The position numbers were made by a program, and so were the translations under genes. From Bryobacteraceae bacterium (GTDB lineage: Bacteria; Acidobacteriota; Terriglobia; Bryobacterales; Bryobacteraceae), in the NCBI GenBank assembly GCA_026129905.1, contig JAHCHE010000049.1, positions 1-48,109 on the forward strand: 48,109 nucleotides of DNA, given 5' to 3'. Below are positions 1 to 9,058 of the stretch, piece by piece; positions within the stretch are counted from its first letter, which is position 1, and each line of letters starts with the position of its first letter. The notes beneath the pieces are model-generated. The model was given only the letters and a program-made list of their open reading frames with translations. It did no database searches and was not told where the DNA came from.

Positions 1-32
1 TTCGATGCAGCGGCGGCATTCAGGCCGGCGGG

Positions 33-593
33 CTAATTTGGACAGCAGTGATGGAAGATCTTGATTTCCGGGCCCGCGAACCGTTCATGCAGGGCCCGCA
101 GTTGCCAGTCGCTGGGTGAATGATAGGTGCGCAGCTCGAATATTCGCGGCGTCTCCGGCGGATTGGTGAGCGCCTTGATTTCCGGCGAATAGTCGGTGGC
201 GGCCAGCAACCATGACGTGTATTCTTCCGTCGGCGGCTCCTGTCCTTTCTCCCAGGCATCCAGCCCTTTTCGATAGCTCTCGCTTTCCCTCAGCTTTTCG
301 CGGATGCTTAGGTAATCGTCAACCGAAGGGACGCCGGCGATCAGGACAAGCTGCGGCATATGAGGCGCGACCAGCGCCTGCATGGCTATAACAGGTCCTT
401 TGTGCATTCCCTGGACGGCGGGGAGCAATGTTTTGCCGACGTAATCGTGCAGACGTCCGAGTTGCGAGCCGTTCTTAAGGAAATACTGATGAAGGATGTA
501 GAACCTGGTTCGCTGCCCCTCGGGCGGGGGGCTGGATGCCGCCGATGCCATGACGCTTCCTCCTGCCATTGCTATGAATGATCTGCGCTCCAT
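33..593 (-). CDS. NIPSNAP-like secreted protein, possibly cut short by a premature stop
   Basis: The 186-residue product starts with a twin-arginine-like signal (ERRSFIAMAGG), so export is likely. The body resembles acidobacterial NIPSNAP-family secreted proteins: two alpha/beta barrel-like repeats, the second beginning at the RIFELRTYHSPS segment near residue 150. Such proteins usually run to about 250 residues, but this one ends at a TAG (33-35) just after the EIKIFHHC segment, roughly where family members continue. The same frame stays open from the TAG to the window edge (PAGLNAAAAS...). It may therefore be a nonsense-mutated gene, or have a sequencing error. The ATG at 593 has GGAG about 9 nt upstream. 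Its biochemical role is unknown. Family assignment is from recalled motifs, with moderate certainty. Confidence 0.6.
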   Translation of the reverse strand: MERRSFIAMAGGSVMASAASSPPPEGQRTRFYILHQYFLKNGSQLGRLHDYVGKTLLPAVQGMHKGPVIAMQALVAPHMPQLVLIAGVPSVDDYLSIREKLRESESYRKGLDAWEKGQEPPTEEYTSWLLAATDYSPEIKALTNPPETPRIFELRTYHSPSDWQLRALHERFAGPEIKIFHHCCPN

Positions 594-816
594 CGCTAGT
601 CGCTCCCGGAGATATCACTGTCCGGCCCGGCGAGGCCGCTGCCGCCGGTCCCCGTGCTACCATTCCGGCTAGGCGCCGCTGCTCGGGGAATGTTCCCTGC
701 AAGCGCTCCGGCGCATGGTTCGCATGGTATGGCAGCCCTGGACTCCGGCCGCCGGGGCTGGCCTCGCTGTGCGCGAGCTCTCAAATAAGGAAGTTTACAG
801 CATCAAGGAGGATGGA

Positions 817-1719
817 ATGAGCTGGCGATTCGAGTTGGTGGTCGAACCCTACGGCGGCGTGGCCGAAGGCCCAGCCTGGGATGGAACGGGTCTTCTGTTC
901 ACTCAGATCCACGCCTGCCGGATCATGCGCTACGACCCGGCATCCGGTGGGTGCGCCGTGTTCCGGGAGAATACCAACTACGCCAACGGCCTCATGTTCG
1001 ATCCGGAGGGGAAACTCTACGGATGCCAAGGGGGCGGCCGCGCCATCGTGCGCTTCGAGGGCGACGGAGAGACCACCGTGCTGGCGGATCGTTACGAAGG
1101 CAAGCGATTGAACTTGCCTAACGACCTGGCGATCGATCTTCAGGGCCGGATCTGGTTCACCGATCCGTGGTACGAGGGCGCCGCCGGTGATTGGAGCAAC
1201 GACCGGTCTCTGAAGGAACTCGATCACGATTCCGTCTACCGGCTCGATCCCAAACCGGCGGGCCGCTGGGACATCGCCAGGGTGACCTTTGACACCACCC
1301 GGCCGAACGGCATCCTCTTCTCTCTGGATTACAAGACGCTCTACGTCGCGCAGAGCGGACGGCTGGCCGAAGAGAAGCGACAGTTGAGGGCCTATCCGGT
1401 TCGCGAGGACGGAACGCTTGGCTCGCCCGACACGCTGCACGACTTCGGCGAGTGGCGCGGCATCGACGGGATGACCCTCGATACGGAAGGAAACATCGTC
1501 GCGACGGCGGGGACCAGCGAGGGCGGCCCCGGGCCGATGATCTACGTCTTCTCGCCCTCCGGGGAGGCGCTGGAAATGCATCCCGTGCCGTGCAAAAAGC
1601 CGACCAACTGCTCGTTCGCCGAAGAGGGGCTCAGCACGCTCTACGTCACCTCAATTGACGGACATCTGTTCCGCGCGAGGACGGACCGGCAGGGGCGTCT
1701 TCTGTACCCGCCGCTTTGA
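817..1719 (+). CDS. SMP-30/gluconolactonase (LRE-like) family hydrolase
   Basis: This is a six-bladed beta-propeller lactonase of 300 residues, the usual family length. Expected metal ligands are visible: Glu17 (VAEGPAW), Asn164 (TRPNGILFS) and Asp217 (GIDGMTLD). Asn102 in LNLPNDLAID is the usual substrate-side residue. I chose the ATG at 817 because AAGGAGG ends 5 nt before it; the longer frame from 715 adds 34 residues without domain similarity. No signal peptide is seen, so it is probably cytoplasmic. The family opens sugar lactones such as gluconolactone, but the substrate here cannot be told. The sugar-acid type MFS gene 235 bp downstream on the same strand suggests sugar-acid catabolism (inference). 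Confidence 0.88.
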   Translation: MSWRFELVVEPYGGVAEGPAWDGTGLLFTQIHACRIMRYDPASGGCAVFRENTNYANGLMFDPEGKLYGCQGGGRAIVRFEGDGETTVLADRYEGKRLNLPNDLAIDLQGRIWFTDPWYEGAAGDWSNDRSLKELDHDSVYRLDPKPAGRWDIARVTFDTTRPNGILFSLDYKTLYVAQSGRLAEEKRQLRAYPVREDGTLGSPDTLHDFGEWRGIDGMTLDTEGNIVATAGTSEGGPGPMIYVFSPSGEALEMHPVPCKKPTNCSFAEEGLSTLYVTSIDGHLFRARTDRQGRLLYPPL

Positions 1720-1954
1720 GCGCGCCGCGGTCCCGTTGCAGGGTTTATTGGAATCGTGACATACTTGCCGCTTGCGAAACCACCGCCAGCGCAGAGGCGA
1801 CGCCGGGTCCCCCTGCATTGGCAGCGCTGTTCGCGAGTATACTCCGGGCCCGCGGCGGGCCGACGGGTGGTGAAACATCCCGGCAACGGCGGCCTTTAGA
1901 GCGAGCCTGCCGCGAAGCGGACGTGACGGCGTTCGGAAGAGGAGGATTACAGGC

Positions 1955-3241
1955 ATGCGTTACAGGGTGCGATGGGTGCTGATCTTCTGGATGTTCATCA
2001 TCAGCGCCATCGCTTACCTCGACCGGGTCAACGTGTCGATCGCGGTGAGCGCCATTCAGAAGGAATTCGGGTTTACGGATCTCCAGTTTGGTCCGGTGTT
2101 CAGCGCGTTTGTCATTGGCTACGCCTTGTTTCAGGCCCCGGGCGGGTGGCTGGCGGACCGGTTCGGCCCTCGGAAGGTCCTGACTTTCGGCGTGCTCTGG
2201 TGGGGCGTTTTTACCACGATCACGGCTCTCGTACCTGCGGGCATTGCCGGCGCGCTGGGGTTGATGATCGCCGTCCGCTTTGTACTTGGGGTCGGCGAAG
2301 CGGTGGTGTACCCGTCCTCGAACCGGCTGGTCGCGACCTGGATTCCGTCGCATGAGCGCGGCGTCGCCAACGGGTTGATTTTTGCCGGCGTCGGCTTCGG
2401 CGCCGGCGTCACGCCGCCGATCATAACGTATGTGCTGATCCATTACGGGTGGCGCTGGTCCTTCTTCGTCTGCGCCATTTTGGGCACCCTGGCCGGCATA
2501 GTCTGGTGGATCCTCGCGCGCGACGATCCCAAGGAACATCCTTCGGTCACGCCGGAAGAGCGGGAATTGATCGCGCGGGGACTGCCGCAGAGCGCCGCGA
2601 TAAAAGGCGGCCAGAGGGTGCCCTGGTCCGCGATCTTCGGCAGCAAAGACGTCCTTGCGATTGGCGCAAGCTATTTCACCTACGGCTATGTCGCCTATAT
2701 TTTCTTCACATGGTTCTTTAAGTATCTGAATGATGTCCGAGGCCTTGACCTGAAGTCCAGCGCGGCGTACGCCATGCTCCCATTCCTGGCGATGGCGACG
2801 TGTTCTCCTCTTGGGGGTTGGATTTCGGACCGATTAACGAAGCAGTATGGCCGCCGGATAGGCCGTTGCGGCATCGCGGTTGTCGGCATCGCCCTGGCGG
2901 GCGTCTTCATTGCCTTGGCGACGCAGGTGGAAAGCGCCCGGCTGGCAAGCCTGGTCCTCGCCGGCGGCGCCGGCGCGCTGTACTTGTCGCAGAGTTCCTT
3001 TTGGGCTGTTACCGCCGATATCGCCGGCCCGTCGGCGGGATCGGTGTCGGGGTTGATGAACATGGGCGGCCAGATTGGGGGCGCGGTGACCGCGTCGCTG
3101 ACGCCGTGGATTGCCCAGCAGTTTGGCTGGACCGCCTCGTTTCTGACGGCAGCGGCGCTGTGCATCCTCGGATCCGTGACCTGGCTCGTGGTGAATCCCG
3201 ACGCGCAACTGGCGCGAGATCGAACCAGCGTCACCGCATAG
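1955..3241 (+). CDS. MFS transporter, anion:cation symporter (ACS) type
   Basis: A 428-residue inner-membrane protein with about 12 hydrophobic segments. The N-terminus with AYLDRVNVSIA and the loop 2-3 signature GGWLADRFGPRKVL are typical of the ACS family (glucarate, galactonate, phthalate and other organic anions driven by H+ or Na+ symport). The cytoplasmic loop between the two halves lies near residues 190-225. AGAGGAGG sits about 8 nt before the ATG, which fixes the start. The upstream SMP-30 lactonase would fit a sugar-acid substrate, but the sequence does not prove this. The archease gene starts 25 bp downstream, so read-through into the RNA repair pair is possible. Confidence 0.9.
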   Translation: MRYRVRWVLIFWMFIISAIAYLDRVNVSIAVSAIQKEFGFTDLQFGPVFSAFVIGYALFQAPGGWLADRFGPRKVLTFGVLWWGVFTTITALVPAGIAGALGLMIAVRFVLGVGEAVVYPSSNRLVATWIPSHERGVANGLIFAGVGFGAGVTPPIITYVLIHYGWRWSFFVCAILGTLAGIVWWILARDDPKEHPSVTPEERELIARGLPQSAAIKGGQRVPWSAIFGSKDVLAIGASYFTYGYVAYIFFTWFFKYLNDVRGLDLKSSAAYAMLPFLAMATCSPLGGWISDRLTKQYGRRIGRCGIAVVGIALAGVFIALATQVESARLASLVLAGGAGALYLSQSSFWAVTADIAGPSAGSVSGLMNMGGQIGGAVTASLTPWIAQQFGWTASFLTAAALCILGSVTWLVVNPDAQLARDRTSVTA

Positions 3242-3266
3242 ACCTCCCGCGCGCCAGGCGGATGAC

Positions 3267-3686
3267 ATGGTAAAAGTGTTCGAAATTCTGGAGCACACGG
3301 CCGATATCGGCTTCCGGGCTTGGGGAGATGCGCCGGCGGAGCTTTTCGCAAATGCCGCCCTGGCGCTGCAATCCATCGCGGTGGAAGCCACCGTCGTCAA
3401 CGAGCGATTCATCTATCCGATCGCCGCGGCCGGCGGCGATTACGAGACGCTGCTGGTGAACTGGCTGAACGAGCTGCTGTACTATTTGGATGGGGAGCGG
3501 GTTGTTATGAGCCGCTTTCAGATCGACCAGATCTCGCCCGAGCGGGTGAGCGGAAAAGGCTGGGGCGAGCAGCGGGATCCCGCGCGCCACGCCCCGAAAC
3601 TGGTCGTAAAAGGCGTCACCTACCATCAGCTCGCAATTAAGGAAGAGGAAGGCCGCTGGTCGGCCCAGGTCTTCCTGGACGTTTGA
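3267..3686 (+). CDS. Archease, RtcB-activating protein
   Basis: A 139-residue protein matching archease in full length. The N-terminal EHTADIGFRAWG with its conserved Asp, the LLVNWLNELLYYLDGE helix, and the C-terminal KGVTYHQLAIKEEEG with the Asp-ending tail (VFLDV) are hallmarks. Archease binds RtcB through its acidic metal site and speeds formation of the RtcB-histidine-GMP intermediate. It acts in the cytoplasm. Its TGA (3684-3686) lies 2 bp before the ATG of rtcB, so the two are almost certainly cotranslated, as in many archaea and bacteria. The identification is firm. Confidence 0.95.
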   Translation: MVKVFEILEHTADIGFRAWGDAPAELFANAALALQSIAVEATVVNERFIYPIAAAGGDYETLLVNWLNELLYYLDGERVVMSRFQIDQISPERVSGKGWGEQRDPARHAPKLVVKGVTYHQLAIKEEEGRWSAQVFLDV

Positions 3687-3688
3687 GC

Positions 3689-5122
3689 ATGGTCGAACTG
3701 GAAACCAACGACGGGTTGCGGCACCGCATACCGCGTCAGAGAGTCCCCGGCATGCGCGCGGACGTGGTGGTGTACGCCACGGAAGCGTTGCTCGGGCAGA
3801 TCCGGAAGGATCTCTCGCTCCAGCAGGCGATGAACGTCGCCGCTCTTCCGGGCATCGTCGGTCCGAGTCTCGCGATGCCGGACATCCATCAGGGTTATGG
3901 ATTTCCGATTGGCGGCGTGGCCGCGACCGACTGGGAAGAGGGCGTCGTTTCTCCCGGAGGCGTCGGCTTCGACATAAACTGCGGCGTGAAGTTCGTCAGC
4001 TCGAACCTCCACAGCGACGAGGTCCGGCCCAGACTGCGGGAGTTGGTGAACCAGGTTTTTCGCGACGTGCCGTGCGGCGCCGGCGGGCAGGGGCGCCTGG
4101 AGCTTTCCGATCGCGAACTGCGAGAGGTCCTGGCCAAGGGCGCGCGCTGGGTGGTAGAGCAGGGCTACGGGGACGAGCGCGATTATGAGTGCGCCGAAGA
4201 GGGCGGGCGGCTCGAAGACGCCGATCCGGACCAGGTCTCGTCCCGGGCGAAGGAACGCGGGCGGCCGCAGTTAGGCACGCTCGGCAGCGGGAACCACTTT
4301 CTTGAGATCCAGGTGGTCGAGCAGATCCATCATCCGGAAGCGGCCCGGGCCATGAACATCCAAACGGGACAGGTGGTGGTGCTTCTGCACTGCGGATCGC
4401 GGGGTCTTGGCCACCAGGTCTGCACGGATTTCCTGGCTGAGATGGGCGCGGCGATGAAGCGTTACGACATCTCGATACCCGACCGCCAACTCGCCTGCGT
4501 CCCGATCCAGTCCCCAGAGGGCCAGGCGTACCTTGCCGCCATGCGCGCCGCCGCCAACTTCGCCTGGGCCAACCGCCAGGCGATTCTCCATTTTCTGCGG
4601 GATTCGTTTCGCCGGGTGTTCGGTGCGCAGACCAGGCTCACGACCATCTACGACGTCTGCCACAACATCGCAAAGAAGGAGCGTCACGAGGTCGAGGGTC
4701 GCAAGCGGGACGTGCTCGTTCATCGGAAAGGCGCGACGCGGGCTTTTCCGCCTGGACACCGGGAGGTTCCGGCGATCTACCGCCACGTCGGCCAGCCGGT
4801 ACTGATTCCCGGCAGCATGGGTACCGCGTCCTGGATTCTGGTCGGTTCGGATGGCGCAATGCAGGAAACTTTCGGCAGCGTCTGTCATGGCGCCGGCCGC
4901 CTGCTGAGCCGCACCGCCGCTCGCAAGGGCCGTAATGCCAAACAGGTGGAAGCTGCGCTTGAGGCGCAGGGCATCATCGTGCGCAGCGAGACCCGCGACG
5001 GGATTCTTGAGGAGATCCCCGAAGCTTACAAAGACGTGGACGAAGTCATCGAGGTCGTCCACCGAGCCGGGTTGGCCAGAAAAGTCGCCCGCCTTCGGCC
5101 GATGGGCGTCATCAAGGGCTAG
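3689..5122 (+). CDS. rtcB: RtcB family RNA 3'-phosphate/5'-OH ligase
   Basis: RtcB joins 2',3'-cyclic phosphate or 3'-phosphate RNA ends to 5'-OH ends using GTP and Mn2+, acting in RNA repair or tRNA splicing. The 477-residue product is of normal length and carries the expected motifs: GVGFDINCGV with Asp95 and Cys98, GSGNHFLE with His203, LLHCGSRGLGH with His234, YDVCHNIAKKE with His325, and SVCHGAGR with His400, the residue that takes up GMP. I use the ATG at 3689; a TTG at 3683 would add two residues and overlap archease. There are no rtcA/rtcR homologues nearby. Its last 11 bp overlap the convergent O-antigen-ligase-like gene. Confidence 0.96.
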   Translation: MVELETNDGLRHRIPRQRVPGMRADVVVYATEALLGQIRKDLSLQQAMNVAALPGIVGPSLAMPDIHQGYGFPIGGVAATDWEEGVVSPGGVGFDINCGVKFVSSNLHSDEVRPRLRELVNQVFRDVPCGAGGQGRLELSDRELREVLAKGARWVVEQGYGDERDYECAEEGGRLEDADPDQVSSRAKERGRPQLGTLGSGNHFLEIQVVEQIHHPEAARAMNIQTGQVVVLLHCGSRGLGHQVCTDFLAEMGAAMKRYDISIPDRQLACVPIQSPEGQAYLAAMRAAANFAWANRQAILHFLRDSFRRVFGAQTRLTTIYDVCHNIAKKERHEVEGRKRDVLVHRKGATRAFPPGHREVPAIYRHVGQPVLIPGSMGTASWILVGSDGAMQETFGSVCHGAGRLLSRTAARKGRNAKQVEAALEAQGIIVRSETRDGILEEIPEAYKDVDEVIEVVHRAGLARKVARLRPMGVIKG

Positions 5123-6374
5123 GTTCATCCGCTGTCAGCGGCCGTCCAGGTTCTTGCTCCGCTTCCGCCGCCAGCGCCGCGAGCAAGACGTATACCCAGG
5201 CGCTCACGCCCAAGCGTTGCAACGGGTAGTCGATCATTGCGTGAACGAATATGGCGACGAGGCCGAGACCCCAGACCGAGCGGTACGCGGGACCGATAAC
5301 CCACACGGCGACCGAGAGCAATGCCGCCGAAAGCGGCAGACCGCCTTCGGCGGCCCACTCCAGCCACTCGTTGTGCGCGTGGTTGACGATCAGCCCGACA
5401 TCGAACAGAGCAAAGGCGGGATAGACGGTCTGGTACGCGCCGAGTCCGAATCCCGACCAAGGCCGCTCACGAATCATCGCTACGGTCGATTGCATGATCT
5501 CCCGGCGGTAGATCAGCGGGTCGGCGCTCTGCAGCCGGCCCCAGAGAGGTTCCCAGCCCACGGCGAATATCAGCACGCCGGCGGCGGCAATCGCGCAGGC
5601 GCCGACTCTGATCAGATCCCCTTTCGGGAGCAGCCCCGTCTTCGCCGCAATCAGGAAGATGACAACGGTCTCCGCCACGATGAGGAGCGTTCCCGTTCGG
5701 GAGAGAGACGCCACCGCGGCCGCCACCAGGATGGCCGCCATCACCAGATACCAGGTCCGCCGCTTTCGGTCGGCCAGCGCCTTGTACAGCGCCAGCGGGA
5801 CGAGCAGTTCGAGAAATGCCGTGAAGTTGTTCCTGTTTTGGAAAGGGCCGAGCATGTCCTCATAGCGCGCCGGGAACAACCAGAAAACCCGGCCGTCAGA
5901 GGTGTGGTACTGAAGGACGGCGACCAGGGAAATCGCCACGCCGAAGTAGAGAAAGACCTGGAGGAAGAGGTTCCGGATCCCTCGATATTCGAATAGCTGT
6001 CTCGCCAGGAATACGCATGCGAACGCGACAAGCCAGTAGACGATCTCCGAACGCGTCTGGAATTCGTAAGCCGTCGCTCCAGTGACGTGCTGCGTCAGGC
6101 CCACTATGACGGCCATCCCAATCGGCGCCAAGGCGAAGGTTGTGAGTACTCGCTGACCCGTTATGGCCGCTCGGAGCGCCGCTGCCGCGGCTAACGCAAG
6201 GAGTCCCGCCTCCAACGCGCTGAGCGCCCAGCGTGAACTCACCCAGATCGTGGAGGTTCCGTACGCCAGCAAGACAAGCAGCGCGGCCGCCAGGCAAACA
6301 TCGAGTTTCCCGGCTCTAGATTCTGTTTTTGCTCCCGACCGCCGTGGGCCGGTCCACATCGCGATACTCGTCAT
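5112..6374 (-). CDS. O-antigen ligase/polymerase family membrane protein (Wzy_C domain)
   Basis: A 420-residue polytopic inner-membrane protein with about ten hydrophobic segments. The periplasmic loop holds the family pattern FQNRNNFTAFLELL and later NHAHNEWLEWAAEGGLP, the conserved His-containing segment of WaaL/Wzy_C proteins. Members transfer or polymerise undecaprenyl-linked glycans. It is the last gene of the exopolysaccharide operon, and its start overlaps the end of the preceding transferase gene by 59 bp (an internal ATG at 6359 would reduce this). Because a separate Wzy-like protein lies upstream (10771-12156), this one may act as a ligase or a second polymerase; sequence alone does not separate these roles. 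Confidence 0.85.
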   Translation of the reverse strand: MTSIAMWTGPRRSGAKTESRAGKLDVCLAAALLVLLAYGTSTIWVSSRWALSALEAGLLALAAAAALRAAITGQRVLTTFALAPIGMAVIVGLTQHVTGATAYEFQTRSEIVYWLVAFACVFLARQLFEYRGIRNLFLQVFLYFGVAISLVAVLQYHTSDGRVFWLFPARYEDMLGPFQNRNNFTAFLELLVPLALYKALADRKRRTWYLVMAAILVAAAVASLSRTGTLLIVAETVVIFLIAAKTGLLPKGDLIRVGACAIAAAGVLIFAVGWEPLWGRLQSADPLIYRREIMQSTVAMIRERPWSGFGLGAYQTVYPAFALFDVGLIVNHAHNEWLEWAAEGGLPLSAALLSVAVWVIGPAYRSVWGLGLVAIFVHAMIDYPLQRLGVSAWVYVLLAALAAEAEQEPGRPLTADEPSP

Positions 6375-7839
6375 AGCTTTGAACCGATTCGATCAGGCGA
6401 AGCAACGATTCGGTTTCAGTCGCAAATCCGATCGACGTCGCGTCGCATTCGCTGAGCGTCAGCAACTTGGTTCGGGCTTCCGTGCGCACGAAATCCGCCA
6501 GTTTGCCCGCGACGCCCGGCCGGATTTCCTCGTCTCCGGTTCTGCCAAGCAGGAGATAGTCTGCTTGCGTGAGCGGGACGTAGACGTACCATGAAGCCGA
6601 TTGCCTCCGTCCTTGACGCCCATGCACCTGGCCGCCGAAGTGCAGTTCGACGCCGGCGAATCCGAGTTCGTGGCAACCGTCGCGCAGCGCTGCCCAGCAC
6701 TGTTCCACCGTCGAGGCCTGCGCGATCGACCTCCGAAGGCGGTCCAGCGTGATCTGGGTGTCCAGGATGCTCTGCAATCCGCCGCCGAAGAAAAGCCGCC
6801 GCGCCGCGCCGAACTCGTCGTAATCCAGTTTCTGGATTCCAATCCACGCCGCCGCCAGAAATATGACCACCACGAGCCCCGCGTAGCGCGGGTAGAGCAC
6901 ACTCTGTAGGAGCGAGAACGCCGCGGCGACTCCGCAGGCCCCGTATAGCAGGAGGGCAACCCGCCTCGGCGTGAATCCCCGATCCAAAAGGCGATGATGG
7001 ACATGGCCCCGGTCGGCGCCGAAAATCGGCCGCCCGCGCAGGAATCGGCGGACGACCGCAAGCCCGGTGTCCATCAGTGGGAGCGAGAGCGCCATGAGGG
7101 GCGCGGCCATCCCAAGAATCGTGACGGATTTCTGCGTCCAGATCACCCCGTAACAACCAAGGAGAAAGCCGACCAGGAGGCTGCCGGAATCGCCCATAAA
7201 TACGGACGCCGGGTTGAAGTTGTACCGCAAAAAGCCCAACAGACAGCCCGCCAGAGGCGCCGTTGCCAGCGCCAGCGGCGTGTTCTGGTGGAGCAGCGCC
7301 GCAAGCAGGATCGTCACGGTGGCGAGCAGTCCGACCCCCGTCGCGAGGCCGTCGACGCCGTCGATCAGGTTGAACGCGTTCGTGCAGCCGATGATCCAGA
7401 GGAGCGTCAAGGGAAGCCCCACCCATTCGCTCAAGGGATGGCCGGCGACGCTCTCGATTCTTACGCCGGCCGAATACGCCAGGCCCGCCGCAACTAGCTG
7501 CCCGCCCAGCTTTTCGAGGGGCCTGAGGCACTTGACGTCGTCGAGCAAGCCCGTCGCGAACGCCAACCCGGCCGCCGGCAGCAAACTCCATACCAACGGC
7601 AGAGCGTGTTCGAGGTAGTCTCCGCCGCGCAGGGGCGACGCCAGCAGCACGAGGTATGCCCCAACGTAAGAAATCACGATGGGCGCTCCGCCGGCGCGCG
7701 GCACGGCCCGCGCATGCAGCTTTCGGACGCCGTCCGGACGATCGACAATCCCCCACCGGAAAAACGCGTCGCGCACCAGCGGCGTCAACAGCAGGCAGCA
7801 CGCAAACGAAACGACAGCGGTCAGCAGTACGGAGTACAT
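6316..7839 (-). CDS. WecA/MraY-type polyprenyl-phosphate sugar-1-phosphate transferase with extra C-terminal domain
   Basis: This likely starts repeat-unit synthesis by moving a sugar-1-phosphate (often HexNAc-1-P) from a UDP-sugar to undecaprenyl phosphate. Catalytic motifs are present: TGLLDDVK near residue 100, NAFNLIDGVDGLATG near 160, NPASVFMGDSGS near 210 and the GHVHHRLLDRG loop near 290, as in WecA/TagO rather than MraY. About ten membrane helices fill residues 1-345. At 507 residues it is about 150 longer than usual: a soluble tail from about residue 350, with a helix (LDTQITLDRLRRSIAQA) and a mixed region resembling a GAF-like fold (guess). It lies between a GT4 gene and the ligase gene of the exopolysaccharide operon. 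Confidence 0.9.
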   Translation of the reverse strand: MYSVLLTAVVSFACCLLLTPLVRDAFFRWGIVDRPDGVRKLHARAVPRAGGAPIVISYVGAYLVLLASPLRGGDYLEHALPLVWSLLPAAGLAFATGLLDDVKCLRPLEKLGGQLVAAGLAYSAGVRIESVAGHPLSEWVGLPLTLLWIIGCTNAFNLIDGVDGLATGVGLLATVTILLAALLHQNTPLALATAPLAGCLLGFLRYNFNPASVFMGDSGSLLVGFLLGCYGVIWTQKSVTILGMAAPLMALSLPLMDTGLAVVRRFLRGRPIFGADRGHVHHRLLDRGFTPRRVALLLYGACGVAAAFSLLQSVLYPRYAGLVVVIFLAAAWIGIQKLDYDEFGAARRLFFGGGLQSILDTQITLDRLRRSIAQASTVEQCWAALRDGCHELGFAGVELHFGGQVHGRQGRRQSASWYVYVPLTQADYLLLGRTGDEEIRPGVAGKLADFVRTEARTKLLTLSECDATSIGFATETESLLRLIESVQSYDEYRDVDRPTAVGSKNRI

Positions 7840-7871
7840 AGGCCTCTCCGGGCCATCAACATCCCGTCCAG

Positions 7872-9050
7872 CTACGTGGACGGGCCGGCTTTGCTCAACT
7901 CAACGGTCGGCGGTTCCGAACCGGCCCAAACCGTACTATCGGCGGTTTGCCTTACTCGCTCCAGTACTGCGATGAGGTTATCTGCGGTTTTTCGCCAGGA
8001 GTATTGCGACGATTGTACTAAGGCTCTCGCCTTGAGCAAGCGCCGGTAGGTCTCATTCCGAGCCGTCCGCAGTATCGCCGCCGCGATGCTGGCCGGGTTC
8101 CTTCCGTCGCACCAGGCCACGGCCTCTCCCGCGACCTCCCGATTCGGCGCCGTATCACTGGCGACGGTCGCGGCGCCGCAGCCGAGAGCTTCCAGCAGCG
8201 TATTCGGGCACGCCTCGAGCAGAGAGCCGAAGACGAAAACCTTGGCGTTGGCCATGCCGGCCGCCATGGACTCGGCGCTGATGTAGCCGAGAAACGTCAC
8301 GTATTGCTCGAGTCCAAGCTCTCTCACCCGCTGCTTCAACTCGCTCTCGTAGTTGCGATCGTGCGGTCCGCCCGCGATGAACAACGGATCGTCCAGTCCG
8401 GCGCTCCGGCAGACGGCGTACGCTTCCACCAGCGCAATGAGATTCGAGTATCCGATCATTTTGGCGGACGTGAAGAGATACTCCTCCGGCGCCCAGTCTG
8501 GCCGCCGCCCCCCGGGACGAAACGGTCTACCAAGGCCGTGATGGACGATCGATGTCTTGCCCGCCAGCGCGGGACGATCCGCGCCGGCGATGCGCCTGGC
8601 GTATTCGGAGACGCAGACGACGTGGTCGCTGGTTCGCAGGGAAAGCTTTGTCAGCGCGTACAGGGCCGCGCACCTCACCCGTTTTGAGAAACTGTTGTAG
8701 AAGCTGCGGTAAACGAATGGCTCCGTGTAACGTATGGCAATCACGCGAGGCCTGGGCGCCAAAAACAGATCGGGGTTATTGGCCGTATAAACCAGATCGA
8801 TACGGTCCCGTCTCATCAGAGCAGGCAGGCGGAACTGTTCGGCGATCAGCCGTCCCACGATGCCGCTGGATGGGATCTCGCGAAACACGATTTTGTGAGC
8901 CGGAAACGCGATCTTCGCCAGCGTTTCCGTTTGCGCATAGACAAACCACACGTGGTCATCCTCGCTCTGCTCGAGCACCGGCAGTATGTTGCGAAGATAC
9001 GTGATTCCCCCGTACCCGGAGCTGGGCATTGCATTCACGGCGATTCGCAC
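7872..9050 (-). CDS. GT4-type glycosyltransferase
   Basis: A 392-residue GT-B glycosyltransferase. The N-terminus (RIAVNAMPSSGYGGITYLRN) carries the glycine-rich loop typical of GT4 enzymes, and the C-terminal half has the EX7E-like segment GSLLEACPNTLLEALGCG near residue 295, which contacts the nucleotide sugar. I chose GTG 9050 because AGGAGG lies 4 nt upstream and only 9 bp separate it from the stop of the preceding gene; the longer frame to 9221 runs back into that gene. It probably adds one sugar to the lipid-linked repeat unit on the cytoplasmic face. Donor and acceptor are unknown. Confidence 0.92.
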   Translation of the reverse strand: MRIAVNAMPSSGYGGITYLRNILPVLEQSEDDHVWFVYAQTETLAKIAFPAHKIVFREIPSSGIVGRLIAEQFRLPALMRRDRIDLVYTANNPDLFLAPRPRVIAIRYTEPFVYRSFYNSFSKRVRCAALYALTKLSLRTSDHVVCVSEYARRIAGADRPALAGKTSIVHHGLGRPFRPGGRRPDWAPEEYLFTSAKMIGYSNLIALVEAYAVCRSAGLDDPLFIAGGPHDRNYESELKQRVRELGLEQYVTFLGYISAESMAAGMANAKVFVFGSLLEACPNTLLEALGCGAATVASDTAPNREVAGEAVAWCDGRNPASIAAAILRTARNETYRRLLKARALVQSSQYSWRKTADNLIAVLERVRQTADSTVWAGSEPPTVELSKAGPST

Positions 9051-9058
9051 GGTTCCTC

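Noticed and set aside
715-816. Longer start of the SMP-30 protein
   Set aside because: No domain similarity and no ribosome site; ATG 817 has AAGGAGG.
1818-1843. Possible promoter TTGGCA/TATACT before the MFS gene
   Set aside because: The spacer is only 14 nt, too short for a normal sigma-70-type promoter.
4935-5996. 353-codon plus-strand frame at the rtcB/ligase junction
   Set aside because: It covers the end of rtcB in another frame and the antisense of the O-antigen-ligase gene, with no family features.
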